This document shows, one piece after another, positions 9,101-16,976 of a stretch of 21,820 nt of DNA. The position numbers were made by a program, and so were the translations under genes. How positions within the stretch are numbered: position 1 is the stretch's first letter; each line of letters begins with the position of its first letter. The DNA is from Prevotella sp. UBA3837 (GTDB taxonomy: Bacteria > Bacteroidota > Bacteroidia > Bacteroidales > Bacteroidaceae). The notes under the pieces were generated by a model, which was not told the DNA's origin, made no database searches, and was given only the letters and a program-made list of their open reading frames with translations. Location: contig DGHX01000049.1 of assembly GCA_002392835.1 (NCBI GenBank), positions 9,322 to 31,141 of the forward strand, in the 5' to 3' direction.

Positions 9101-12100
9101 TGTGTCGGGGTTTATCTCGTAGAGGATAGCGCCCAAGTTGTAGTTGATGTTAGCTTTGTCGTTCTCAGCCAGCACGCGGTCCTTGTTGATGTCGAAGATA
9201 TAGGTACGCGAGGCGTATGTCTGCAGCTGTGCTTCATCCAGTCCGGTATCGTCGGCCAGCTCTCCTCCCGTCGTGGGGTCGTAGAGGCGGTAGGCCTCGC
9301 CCAGTCCGGCATAGGTGTCGAAGATGGCCGACTGTGCGCGGCTGACGCTGATGGCGTTCTCCACGGCCCATCCCTCCTGGATGCTGTCGCTGGCAATGTT
9401 GCAGTTGCCGAAGAGGGCGAAGTCGTCGAGGGCGTTGCCACGGAACGGCACGCACTTGTCGCCGGCGGTGAACGAGAAGCCCTTGTCCACCTTCACCAGT
9501 CCGCCCAGCAGGCTCACCTTCACGCGGGCCTTGCCCTCAAGCCATGTGGGTCGTGGCATGCCCATCTGCAGCAGGGCTCCTATACCGGCATTGACCAGGT
9601 TGACGTCTTCGTTGATGAGGTCGCCCAGCTCGATGCGCAAGCCCAGCTCGGCAGCCATGTAGGCATAGAGCTGTCCCATGGCATACCAGTTCTTGTAGCC
9701 CATGTAGTCGCCATAGTTGTTGCAGAACTGAGGTTTGCCATAATTGACGAGCGACACGTCGAATCCGCCGATGGCGTGCATATAGCCGTAGAAGAGTCCC
9801 AGGTCGACATCGATGAATCCCCATGCCGAAGCACCGACCATCACGCCGCCACCGCCATCGGCTGAGTTGAGCATCTTCTTGATGAGTGTCGACCTGGAGT
9901 TTTTCACCTTGGTCATGTCGGCCCCCAGTGAGGTGCTGCTGTTCTTGTGGCCGTTGAGGAACTCGGTCACTTCCGACGGGATTTCGGGCAGCTGGCCGTT
10001 GCCGGGCAGCTCGTTGCCTACGCAGAGGTAGCCGTCGGAGCCGATGTTCACGGTGATGACATCGCTCTTGTAGTCGAGATAGGTGAACTTGCAGCGCTTG
10101 TCCTTCGCCGGCTCGCCGAGGTAGAGGTGCCACTTGTTCTTTTTCTTGTAGTCCTCCGTCCAGGTGAACTTCAGCTCTATAGGTATGACGTACTGACCGG
10201 CCTTAAGCGTGCCGCTCTTGTTCTCCGTGCTCTTGGCATTCTCCTCAAAGCGCGCCTTGTCCGCCTGGCTCATGTCCTTGTTGTCAATCTTCGCCTCCGC
10301 CTTCTTGTCCGACTTGTTCTTATAGTCGCTCTCCATCTCCTTCAGGTTGCCAAAGGGGTCGTCGACGAACTTTGAAATCTGGCCGTTGAAGGCATTCAGC
10401 TCGTTCTTCACAAATTCCAGCTCACCCGTGGCCTTCGAGATGAAATCGTTCAGCACGCTGGTGTCCATACCGATAGTGGTGGTGATGTTCAGGCAGAGGA
10501 AGCGGTCCTTGGTTTCGCTGGCCCTGTCGCCTTCGCCTCCTTCATGGACATAGACGAGCTTCACGTCGGAATTGATGAGCCCGCTGACAGCGTTGACGTT
10601 GCCGAGGAACTGGAATGTGCTCATGCGATGGTGCGTCCGGTCATAGACCACGGTCAGGTCAACGCTGCCCTTCAGTGTCTCCTCACCGCTGGTGGCAGCC
10701 AAGCCCATTCCGAAAGTGACGCCGATGGTGCCCTTCGACTTGTTCGGCAGGCCGCCGCGCTTGGTGCCCATGCTCACCTCGCTGCCGGGTTCGTATTGGG
10801 GAATGTCGGGCTTGCAGTTGATGTAGAAGCCTCCGCTGATGCGTGTGACGACGATGGGGTCGAAGCGTATGACCGACGTGCGGGCATCGAGCTCGAGGTC
10901 GCAGATGAAGTATCCCCATTTCTCGTTCTCATCCTCGCGGTCCTTGAAATAGCCGCCTTCACAACTCACCTCGAACAGCTCGGCCACGCCCACCTTCAGA
11001 CTTCCGGCATAGCCCGTATCCTTGTTGGGGTCATCCTTCAGCACCAGCTTGCCGGCAAGCGTCAGGCCAGTGAACTCCGCATCGACGGAAATCTCCTTGA
11101 AGCTGACCTTGCCGTCGCTGAGATACCACTCGCTGATGTTCTTGATGCCTCCTTCACGGTGCAGCTTCGAGCCGATGCCGATGCCTGCGGCGACACTGAT
11201 CTGATCATCGACGAATCCTATCTTGCCAATGACGTCGAGGGTGAGGGAGTCGTTCTCGTAGCCAGGCTCGAACTTTTCTATGCCGAGGCTGAACGGTCCG
11301 AAATTCTTTTGCCCCGACGCAAACGACCACTCGCCATAGTTGAAGAAACATTCGTCGCCCAGCTTCAGCTCACTGCCTCCGGTGATGGTATAGCTGAGCA
11401 GGTTCTTCTTGCCGCTGCCCTGTTTCTCCTTGGCAATGCGCTGGGCATGCAGTCCGCCGTCGAGCCCCAGGTTCTGCCAGTCGCTCTCTTTCTTGTTCGA
11501 CAGTCGCATCTTCGTAAAGTGAATGCCGGGCAGCTCCAGCTTCAGTGGCAACGCATTGCTTATTTCGGCCATTCGGCTGTTCAGGCTCTTGGTGCCGGCT
11601 ATGGTGATGTCGCCCGCCAGGCAGAGCTCCACCTGCGTGTAGGTGTCCTCCTTGCCGCCCATGAGGCTGTCTTTGGCCTCCACGAGGAAGTAGGTCTGCT
11701 CGGGCGGCAGCGTCAGGTCGCCGAGCACGAAGTTCATGGTCAGCGCCTTGCTGTCCATGTTCTGGGTCTTGAATACATACGACATCCGGTTCTTGGCATA
11801 CTTCGAGCGGTAGCGTAGCTCCTTCTTTGTGCCCTCCTGGTTCCACACGTAGTAGGGCTCGAGCTCGGGATCGGTGAGATGGCGTATCTCGCAGACATAT
11901 TCCACATCAGTCTCCTGCGATTGTCCCTTGTCGTCCTTTCCGTCCTTACCAGCGTTTTTCCCGCTGCCCTTTCCGCTTTCGGCAGCGGCCTTCTCCTGGG
12001 CCACCTTGCCCAGCAGTGGCACGCCGAAGCCTCCACGGATGACGCAGTTGTCGAACTGGTTCTGGACGATGGTGAGCGAGGCCTCGTCGAGGGTGAACTT

Positions 12101-15088
12101 CCATCCGCCGCACTTGCCTGTCTGGGCATTGAGTACGCTGTCGGCAAACACCTGGCAGCTGACCCCCGAGGCATCGATGAGCATGTTGCGGGCACCGATG
12201 TAGGCTCCCTGCTCCTCGCCGCCGAAGACGGCGAACTTGGGGAAGCCGACACTGATCTCTCTGATGAACACGCCCTGCCAGGTGTTCCACGATGCCTGGT
12301 CCTCGCCCACGCTGTAGCCACAGCGCTTGAAGTCGAAGGTCGACGTCTTGCCCTTTTCCCATTTCTTGCTCTCCTCGTTGTACACCTGCTGTGCAAACAT
12401 GGTCTTCACCTCCGTGCCCGTGGGCATCAGCCGGTCGTTGCGCTCCATGTTGTAGTCGAAGATGACCTCCTTGCCGGCGGTGAACGTCCAGCCGGGCAGG
12501 TCGGCGACCTCGAAGGGTGTCATCGTGCCGACGGCAATGAAGTCAGCAGCATCGTCGCCACCCTCTACGACTGCCTTCAGGTCGAGCAGGGCGGGTATGT
12601 CATCCTGCGTCTTGCCCTCGACCACACGCTTCGTATTTGGCAGCGTCATGGCTATCTGGAGTCCCAGCCCGGCAAAGCCGTCGCTGTCCCAGCGCAGGAA
12701 GCAGCCATCATCAGGTGCGGGGTCGAGCGGCACCGTGGGAGCCTTGAATGTCATCTTGAAGTCGCTGTTGGGGTCCTTCAGCGGCAGGTTGCTCAGCAGT
12801 GCGAGCACGCCTTCCTCGGGGAAGAACTTATCGGGCGTGATGCAAAGGCGGGGAGCTCCGAAGATGAGCACGTCCTGACCGTCGAACACATCGCTGTTGG
12901 GAAGGGCAATCTCGGCGATGAGGTTCATCTGTGCCGACTGTGGCGTGAACTGCATGCAGCCTATCTGCACGTCGAAGCTCTTGGGCAGGTACTGCTTCAC
13001 CTCGTCGGGCAGCTCCAGGGGGAAGTAGAGGTCGAGGGCATCGCCATGCATCGAGAAATCATCCCAGCGGTTGCCGGCACGCTTGTATTCAGAGTAGTAT
13101 TTGCCCAGGTTGTAGCTCTTGGCGAGGCTCTGCGCCTCTCCTTTCAGCATCTCGTCGGGACTGCCGCCCAGCTGGCTCTTCACCAGGGCGTTTACCTCGT
13201 CGGGAATAGCGAGCGAGCCGTAGATATTGTCGAGGCTGGCCAGCGTGAAGAGTGAGTCGACAAACTGGTCGTCGCTGTATGCCTGCAGCCCCTTGCCCTC
13301 GCTCATGGGGTAGGTGACGCACTTGCCCTCGATGACCTCGAAGTCGGTGTTCACCTTCAGGCTGTCGAACTTCACGGCCACGCGGGCGTTGAAGTTGAAA
13401 TATTTGTCCGACTTGGGCGACCAGCGTATGTAGCCGCGGCCCCTGAGCGTCTTTTTCTTTTTGTCGAACTCCACGAACTCCTGCTCGTCAAGGGTCAGGT
13501 AGAACTGTCCGATCTTGATGGACTGGTCCTTGCCGGGTTTCTCGCTGATGAGCGTCAGGTTCTTGAACGTCACATGGTCGTGGCCACACTGGTAGTTCTC
13601 GTTGAAGTGGGTGGTCAGTGCGAAGTCAGTATAGTTCAGCGAGTCGCCATGCATCTGGATCAGTGAGTCAGCAATATTCTCAGCCTTCGCGGTCACTCGC
13701 AACAGCAGGTAGTCACCCTGCCGCACCTTGTCCTTGATATCCTTCCACTTGATGGTGTCATTCAGAGCTTTGGTGCTTTTGGTGTAGAGGGGTCTCGACT
13801 TGAAGATGACCGCCTTGCTGTCAGCAGAGTTGCCCGTATAAAGGGCCAAGTTGTATTCGAACTTGATGGTGTCATGCTTTTCGCCCCATCCCCCGGCAAT
13901 TGCCGGCTCACGCCAATTGGCTACAATACTGTCGTTTTGGTAGATAAGACGGGCTTGTGAGCCAGGGAAGGCGGGACTGGTCAATATGGGTTGGGCATAG
14001 CTGTATGCCGGGCCTTTCTTCGTTTCCTCGGCTTCACCGAGCTCCCCTTTGACCGAGGTTACATCGTCCCTCGCCGGATCCATAAGCCGGAAGAGCACGA
14101 TGGGGCTCTTACCATCGTTCTTGATGACGGGCACGTTGAGTGAATTCTGATTCTGATAGGGCGTATGGGCCACCAGCTGCATGGCATAGACCTTGCCCAT
14201 TGCTGCCGTGTCGGCCATCATCTGCGCCACGTAGGCGGCAGGGATGGTATAGCTGTTCTGCGTCAGGCGCTGCTTCTCCAGGAAGGTGATGGTGTTCGGC
14301 TCCATGGCCTCGTCGGGCATCATGGTGCCCAGCTCAACGAAGCGGATGTCATACTGCCACTGCACCATCGTGGCATTGCAGTTCAGCGTGGGCATCGTCC
14401 ACTCGAAGCGTGGCTGGTTCCTGTCGATGTCGATGACCTGCAGCTCGCCCAGCTCCCCGCTGTGGAACGCCAGGTTGGGGGTGATGAACTTGGGGGCCTC
14501 GGCCTCATAGCAGATGTTGAACAGGCAGATGCCGTCGGCCTGGTTGTTCAGCACCACGGGGGCACTCAGCTCCGGGTTCCATTTGTAGGCCGTGAGCTGC
14601 AGCTCATACTGTCCTTCGTCCATCAGGCCGAAGTCGCTGTCGACGATGTTCTTGTAGCGGCCTTCCTTGACAAAGATGTCGTGCGGGTCGAAGTGGTCGA
14701 ACAGGTGTTTCAGCTCGATGGCGTTCAGCGTCTTGTGCTGGTTAGGCGACAGCACAATCGGCGTACGGGGCATGTGCATGGTCTCGACATTCGTCGACAT
14801 CCATTTCACATCGGCCGGGAACTTCTGCTGTATCTGTATGCCGAAATAGAGCAGCTGCTGCTCATCGGTGTTGTTGATCAGGGTGACGCGGAAGAAGCGG
14901 CCCAGGTTGGTGACATACTCGCCAGGACGAGGAGGCAGCACTTGCTGTACGGGGGTTACCTGCAGGGTGACGTCCTGAGCCCTCACCGGCGAGAGCGTAT
15001 GAACGAATGCCGTGAGCTGCAAGAGCACTGCCAGCACCAAAAGTCGCAGCACGCCCGACTGTTTCATATAGTTTTCCATCATGTTCAT
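6194..15088 (-). CDS. Giant secreted protein with TANFOR-like N-terminal domain, about 2964 aa
   Basis: The chosen ATG at 15086-15088 avoids overlap with the barrel gene. ATG at 15067 (MKQSGVLRLL) is equally possible, and a GTG at 15124 is less likely. The signal peptide is cleaved near residue 37 (VRA before QDV). Residues about 38-205 resemble the TANFOR-type domain (FFRVTLINN strand; GQYELQLTAYKWNPE; closing strand before FITP), followed by an FN3-like unit (PRFEWTMP, about 228-320). A module near 935-1030 (WQGVFIREISVGFP ... GGFGVPLLG) and another near 1745-1885 (YKNWYAMGQLYAY ... LLGGLVKVDKGFSF) match, from memory, parts of very large uncharacterised Bacteroidota proteins. Between them lie a Lys/Gly-rich linker (about 1033-1060) and a charged, probably helical segment (about 1550-1635). 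The C-terminal third is beta-rich and has no sorting tail or anchor. It is likely exported to the periplasm or surface, probably working with the adjacent barrel. Function unknown. Confidence 0.9.
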   Translation of the reverse strand: MNMMENYMKQSGVLRLLVLAVLLQLTAFVHTLSPVRAQDVTLQVTPVQQVLPPRPGEYVTNLGRFFRVTLINNTDEQQLLYFGIQIQQKFPADVKWMSTNVETMHMPRTPIVLSPNQHKTLNAIELKHLFDHFDPHDIFVKEGRYKNIVDSDFGLMDEGQYELQLTAYKWNPELSAPVVLNNQADGICLFNICYEAEAPKFITPNLAFHSGELGELQVIDIDRNQPRFEWTMPTLNCNATMVQWQYDIRFVELGTMMPDEAMEPNTITFLEKQRLTQNSYTIPAAYVAQMMADTAAMGKVYAMQLVAHTPYQNQNSLNVPVIKNDGKSPIVLFRLMDPARDDVTSVKGELGEAEETKKGPAYSYAQPILTSPAFPGSQARLIYQNDSIVANWREPAIAGGWGEKHDTIKFEYNLALYTGNSADSKAVIFKSRPLYTKSTKALNDTIKWKDIKDKVRQGDYLLLRVTAKAENIADSLIQMHGDSLNYTDFALTTHFNENYQCGHDHVTFKNLTLISEKPGKDQSIKIGQFYLTLDEQEFVEFDKKKKTLRGRGYIRWSPKSDKYFNFNARVAVKFDSLKVNTDFEVIEGKCVTYPMSEGKGLQAYSDDQFVDSLFTLASLDNIYGSLAIPDEVNALVKSQLGGSPDEMLKGEAQSLAKSYNLGKYYSEYKRAGNRWDDFSMHGDALDLYFPLELPDEVKQYLPKSFDVQIGCMQFTPQSAQMNLIAEIALPNSDVFDGQDVLIFGAPRLCITPDKFFPEEGVLALLSNLPLKDPNSDFKMTFKAPTVPLDPAPDDGCFLRWDSDGFAGLGLQIAMTLPNTKRVVEGKTQDDIPALLDLKAVVEGGDDAADFIAVGTMTPFEVADLPGWTFTAGKEVIFDYNMERNDRLMPTGTEVKTMFAQQVYNEESKKWEKGKTSTFDFKRCGYSVGEDQASWNTWQGVFIREISVGFPKFAVFGGEEQGAYIGARNMLIDASGVSCQVFADSVLNAQTGKCGGWKFTLDEASLTIVQNQFDNCVIRGGFGVPLLGKVAQEKAAAESGKGSGKNAGKDGKDDKGQSQETDVEYVCEIRHLTDPELEPYYVWNQEGTKKELRYRSKYAKNRMSYVFKTQNMDSKALTMNFVLGDLTLPPEQTYFLVEAKDSLMGGKEDTYTQVELCLAGDITIAGTKSLNSRMAEISNALPLKLELPGIHFTKMRLSNKKESDWQNLGLDGGLHAQRIAKEKQGSGKKNLLSYTITGGSELKLGDECFFNYGEWSFASGQKNFGPFSLGIEKFEPGYENDSLTLDVIGKIGFVDDQISVAAGIGIGSKLHREGGIKNISEWYLSDGKVSFKEISVDAEFTGLTLAGKLVLKDDPNKDTGYAGSLKVGVAELFEVSCEGGYFKDREDENEKWGYFICDLELDARTSVIRFDPIVVTRISGGFYINCKPDIPQYEPGSEVSMGTKRGGLPNKSKGTIGVTFGMGLAATSGEETLKGSVDLTVVYDRTHHRMSTFQFLGNVNAVSGLINSDVKLVYVHEGGEGDRASETKDRFLCLNITTTIGMDTSVLNDFISKATGELEFVKNELNAFNGQISKFVDDPFGNLKEMESDYKNKSDKKAEAKIDNKDMSQADKARFEENAKSTENKSGTLKAGQYVIPIELKFTWTEDYKKKNKWHLYLGEPAKDKRCKFTYLDYKSDVITVNIGSDGYLCVGNELPGNGQLPEIPSEVTEFLNGHKNSSTSLGADMTKVKNSRSTLIKKMLNSADGGGGVMVGASAWGFIDVDLGLFYGYMHAIGGFDVSLVNYGKPQFCNNYGDYMGYKNWYAMGQLYAYMAAELGLRIELGDLINEDVNLVNAGIGALLQMGMPRPTWLEGKARVKVSLLGGLVKVDKGFSFTAGDKCVPFRGNALDDFALFGNCNIASDSIQEGWAVENAISVSRAQSAIFDTYAGLGEAYRLYDPTTGGELADDTGLDEAQLQTYASRTYIFDINKDRVLAENDKANINYNLGAILYEINPDTVFNYTRTWWMGEERNLKANSDRFMRFIQTDSYNHWNNAIMTRWMKSEKLDAKELEYDQRASNLDESMLNVKRWEGSTNNKDYPWNGMTATLFKCIRPGVRIVETKGRRFHISMPKLKPGRLYILELNGQAFEVLNGKRVWTKMTTEVGGKLQQHYVRWEQKKLFFFRTKEDDTEQVPEQVLDLQPYVALAYPSYGQNQLFNEYNEMSATVANMHDIQLPTIALNTDLRSAFRKGKLEWVLASTSGSGFSTDKQTGNVKSVAAANGRIEAVGNEWVETEGGGVNLQPVNKFNFSDQAKRFQLRLQYTYQVPVKCTAYYLKNGKRVIGDQTGDAAATLLALDNEYLTLDERARVSYDILKERAQSMGIDLSSLSFWKDDFNSMTQADKTNLTAGVGFVWALASMAGTEEAAAFINSFETHVTPFLNDRFIIREEVCTKDTTVNLAQLHLTTDGKEWYSTRAANASAELRPYERPFVGMSPGVIGGSTAPAISYENALNSRYALAVSGLGDGQFIYEGSNDALRMKDPYVYFSYLSKWVFVGDRSLKTYGFDYVRVPNSSESLTFSYNGHDISGSLIQGGSTRGLGRYIPIMRNDMYGAWLNSWWNYKNDDETNNSKQLIRWPLPKLDNDWELTTLNQNGITPTYLKPEHKPSQYYQLSNLDMVANLALDYAAPYFVAGSLSAKMKEICDDLMTRFHKATYGKSGDDLKRAVNQQMQAFQDLHRGQYLTVESRGFSVRIPYYQFPLIFGDCLKGRNPYIDESYDQGADFGKSIDGSYNSYRDNEKRSNLLFFRLCGGVPFALFGENETEYSNYGILTVSDYEAYAQKRMNAIESQVRQNANITVNGILVAHLDEQTLLNNTKQNIINSLSKKDNYRAVYRKVNFEQFWPKRGIEAVTDFNATIYRVNAYNISTGQYVYSSKCGYDSMQGDIVTDVRREIGGSGLKDWLELRKPAVFVNGTRVMPVYDDSDK

Positions 15089-15113
15089 ATCATGTTGAAT
15101 TATCGGTTTCAGT

Positions 15114-16892
15114 TTACTGTTCACTCGTTTCCGGCTTGGCCTTGCGCTTCAGCTGAAGCAGCGAGAAGGTGTAGTTATAGCCCAAAGAGACGTTGATCTC
15201 GGTTGTACCCATTGACCGCAGGTCGTCCGAGAGGTTGGTGTCGCTGTATTTGTTGAAGCCGGCTGTCAGCGAGAACTGGTGCACCTTGGCCAGGGTGTAG
15301 CCTGCTGAGAGGTCGGCACCAATGCTGAGGTTTCGTTGCTGATGGCGGATGTCGTTATAGCAGAACGACAAGGTGGCCGAGGTGTGCAGGTTCTTCTCCT
15401 TGAGGAAAGAGCGGGCTGTCGACAGCGAGAGGACGTCGGAAGAATAGCGGGTGTTGTATCCCTTTGATGTCTGATGGCTCAGTGAGGTGACGAAGGAAGT
15501 CTCCCAGGACTTTACGTCGAGTGAGTAGCTCAGGCCTGCCGCCCACGCCGTGACGTCGCTGATGCCGGTGGCGAAGCGGTTGAGGTCGCGATTGTCAGTG
15601 AAGCTGGTCGACAGCGAGAAGCTATGGCCCAGCAGGTCGCCGTCGATGGCATAGCTGGGACTGAAAAAGACGGAGTTCATGATGCGGTTGACACGTATGG
15701 AGTCGTTGACGTGTGCCTTGCCGTCGACCTGCACCTGCCTGTAGCCGCTGTATCCGGCAGTGAGCGACAGGTTCTCGCCCAGCGAGGTCGAGGCCGAGGC
15801 ATTGTAGACGAAGCCCCGGGTGGTGTAGAGCTGGCGGCGCGTTATGTTGTCCTCCTGGCCGCTGAACGAAGCGGAGAGGGATATTTTCTTAAAGAGGGTT
15901 GTCGATGCATTGATGCCCAGTGACTGGTAGTTATTGGAGGTGTAGTAAAGGCCCAGCGTGGTATAGTCGGGCTGCACCATCCGGTAGAAGATGCTGGCAT
16001 TGAAGCCCCGGAGCGACAGCGTGGCATTGATGTCGCCGGCGATGCGCATGAGGGAGGTATAGCGTGCCTCGAACACTTTGTCCCAGCGGTCGACCTCAGC
16101 GGTATGGATGCGCGGGGCGCGCTTGTCCGACGAGAAGGCACTCCAGGCCAGGTTTCCGCGCAGCGACAGCCATGGTGTGAGGCCCAGGCCGCCCTTAAGG
16201 GCCACTGCGACATTATCCTCTGGGTTAATCTGATCGTGCCAGCGTGCATTGACCGACGATATCTTGTCGTATGCACGCAGGATGAAGAGGTCGAGATATG
16301 TGCGGCCGGAGCCGTAGCCCAGTTTCATGCCCATGCCCATGCGCTGATATTGCGGACGGCGGGCCAGAGGATTCTCGGGGTCGTCGTTGACGGCGTTGCG
16401 CAGCTCGCCGTAGAAGGCGCCTGCCCGCAGTTTCGACGAGGTGTACTCCAGGCCGATGCCGTTGAACGAAGTGTTCATGATATAGGGGTGCATGCCCATG
16501 TTGCTGCGCCCGAAGTGCCCGCGCCAGTTCTTGTAGGTTGGGTCGATGTGGAACGAGAAGTGGGGGAAGTTCCACGAGGAGTTGCTGTTCGAATAGTAGA
16601 AGGCGAATGGCATTGAGATGCCATAGACCGACACGTTAAGGTTGGCATAGAAGGAGTTGCCCCATGGCGAGCGATAGCCGCTGCCTATGGACGAGTGGTA
16701 GTAGGTGTTCTGCGTGCCCACGGCGCCGGTGATGATGAGCGGGTCGCTCTTGGCGATGGTCGAAATAGTGTTCTGCGAGAGGCTTTGGGCACAAGCCTCA
16801 TCATGCCCCCTCCAGAGAGAGGGTCTGAACAACGCGACGGCGGTACATATTAATATAATGTACGCGCGAGAGGATCGGTGTCTGCTCATCAT
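15114..16892 (-). CDS. Outer-membrane beta-barrel protein, 592 aa
   Basis: A signal peptide of about 36 residues ends in ACAQ. Its C-region carries the unusual stretch RPSLWRGHDEA, encoded by a small palindrome (16808-16823). The mature protein is a series of amphipathic beta strands alternating aromatic/hydrophobic and polar residues (FYANLNVSVYG, LSLRGNLAWSAF, LSLTAGYSGYRQVQV, TEINVSLGYNYTF), with Asp/Asn/Gly turns, as in outer-membrane barrels. A segment near 180-205 (QRMGMGMKLGYGSGRTYLDL) resembles, from memory, barrels found next to giant TANFOR-like proteins in other Bacteroidota. It ends with a short basic tail after the last strand. It is first in the six-gene series, 15-25 bases ahead of the giant gene, so a role as export channel or membrane anchor for the giant protein is inferred. 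It is not a SusC/TonB-dependent receptor: there is no plug or TonB box and it is too short. Confidence 0.88.
   Translation of the reverse strand: MMSRHRSSRAYIILICTAVALFRPSLWRGHDEACAQSLSQNTISTIAKSDPLIITGAVGTQNTYYHSSIGSGYRSPWGNSFYANLNVSVYGISMPFAFYYSNSNSSWNFPHFSFHIDPTYKNWRGHFGRSNMGMHPYIMNTSFNGIGLEYTSSKLRAGAFYGELRNAVNDDPENPLARRPQYQRMGMGMKLGYGSGRTYLDLFILRAYDKISSVNARWHDQINPEDNVAVALKGGLGLTPWLSLRGNLAWSAFSSDKRAPRIHTAEVDRWDKVFEARYTSLMRIAGDINATLSLRGFNASIFYRMVQPDYTTLGLYYTSNNYQSLGINASTTLFKKISLSASFSGQEDNITRRQLYTTRGFVYNASASTSLGENLSLTAGYSGYRQVQVDGKAHVNDSIRVNRIMNSVFFSPSYAIDGDLLGHSFSLSTSFTDNRDLNRFATGISDVTAWAAGLSYSLDVKSWETSFVTSLSHQTSKGYNTRYSSDVLSLSTARSFLKEKNLHTSATLSFCYNDIRHQQRNLSIGADLSAGYTLAKVHQFSLTAGFNKYSDTNLSDDLRSMGTTEINVSLGYNYTFSLLQLKRKAKPETSEQ
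16808..16823. repeat. Palindrome CCCTC-N6-GAGGG inside the barrel's signal peptide
   Basis: CCCTC (16808-16812) pairs with GAGGG (16819-16823). On the minus strand the block encodes PSLWRG between the hydrophobic core and the cleavage site of the barrel's signal peptide. Its form matches the palindrome at 3797-3815, which lies in the equivalent part of another signal peptide. Confidence 0.5.
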
Positions 16893-16928
16893 AATATAGC
16901 TGTTTACTTGTTGTTTTCTGTAAAAGGG

Positions 16929-16961
16929 AAAGAATGCCGCCGCTGGGCAGCGGCATTCTTT
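16929..16961 (-). terminator. Rho-independent-type terminator after the 982 aa gene
   Basis: AAAGAATGCCGC (16929-16940) and GCGGCATTCTTT (16950-16961) form a perfect 12-bp stem with a nine-base loop. On the minus strand the stem is followed by CCCTTTT. It starts 16 bases past the stop of the 982 aa gene and lies 37 bases before the barrel start, so it separates the two units. The A/T ends are symmetrical, so it could also stop plus-strand transcription. Confidence 0.8.
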
Positions 16962-16976
16962 GATTACGATAAGGTG

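Noticed and set aside
10544..13255. Plus-strand open frames of 424 and 458 codons opposite the giant gene
   Set aside because: Both are low-complexity Ala/Leu/Val/Glu/His-rich antisense readings with no signal, motif or leader. The minus-strand frame is continuous and has coherent protein sequence through the region.
15089..15124. GTG start 12 codons upstream for the giant protein
   Set aside because: It overlaps the barrel gene and places extra polar residues before the signal peptide. ATG at 15088 or 15067 fits better.
14165..15196. Plus-strand open frame of 343 codons across the barrel/giant junction
   Set aside because: It crosses the boundary of two well-supported minus-strand genes and has an antisense-type composition.
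16893..16928. Promoter for the barrel operon
   Set aside because: The short space between the terminator and the start has no convincing TTTG / TAnnTTTG pair, so I do not annotate one, although a promoter or read-through must exist.
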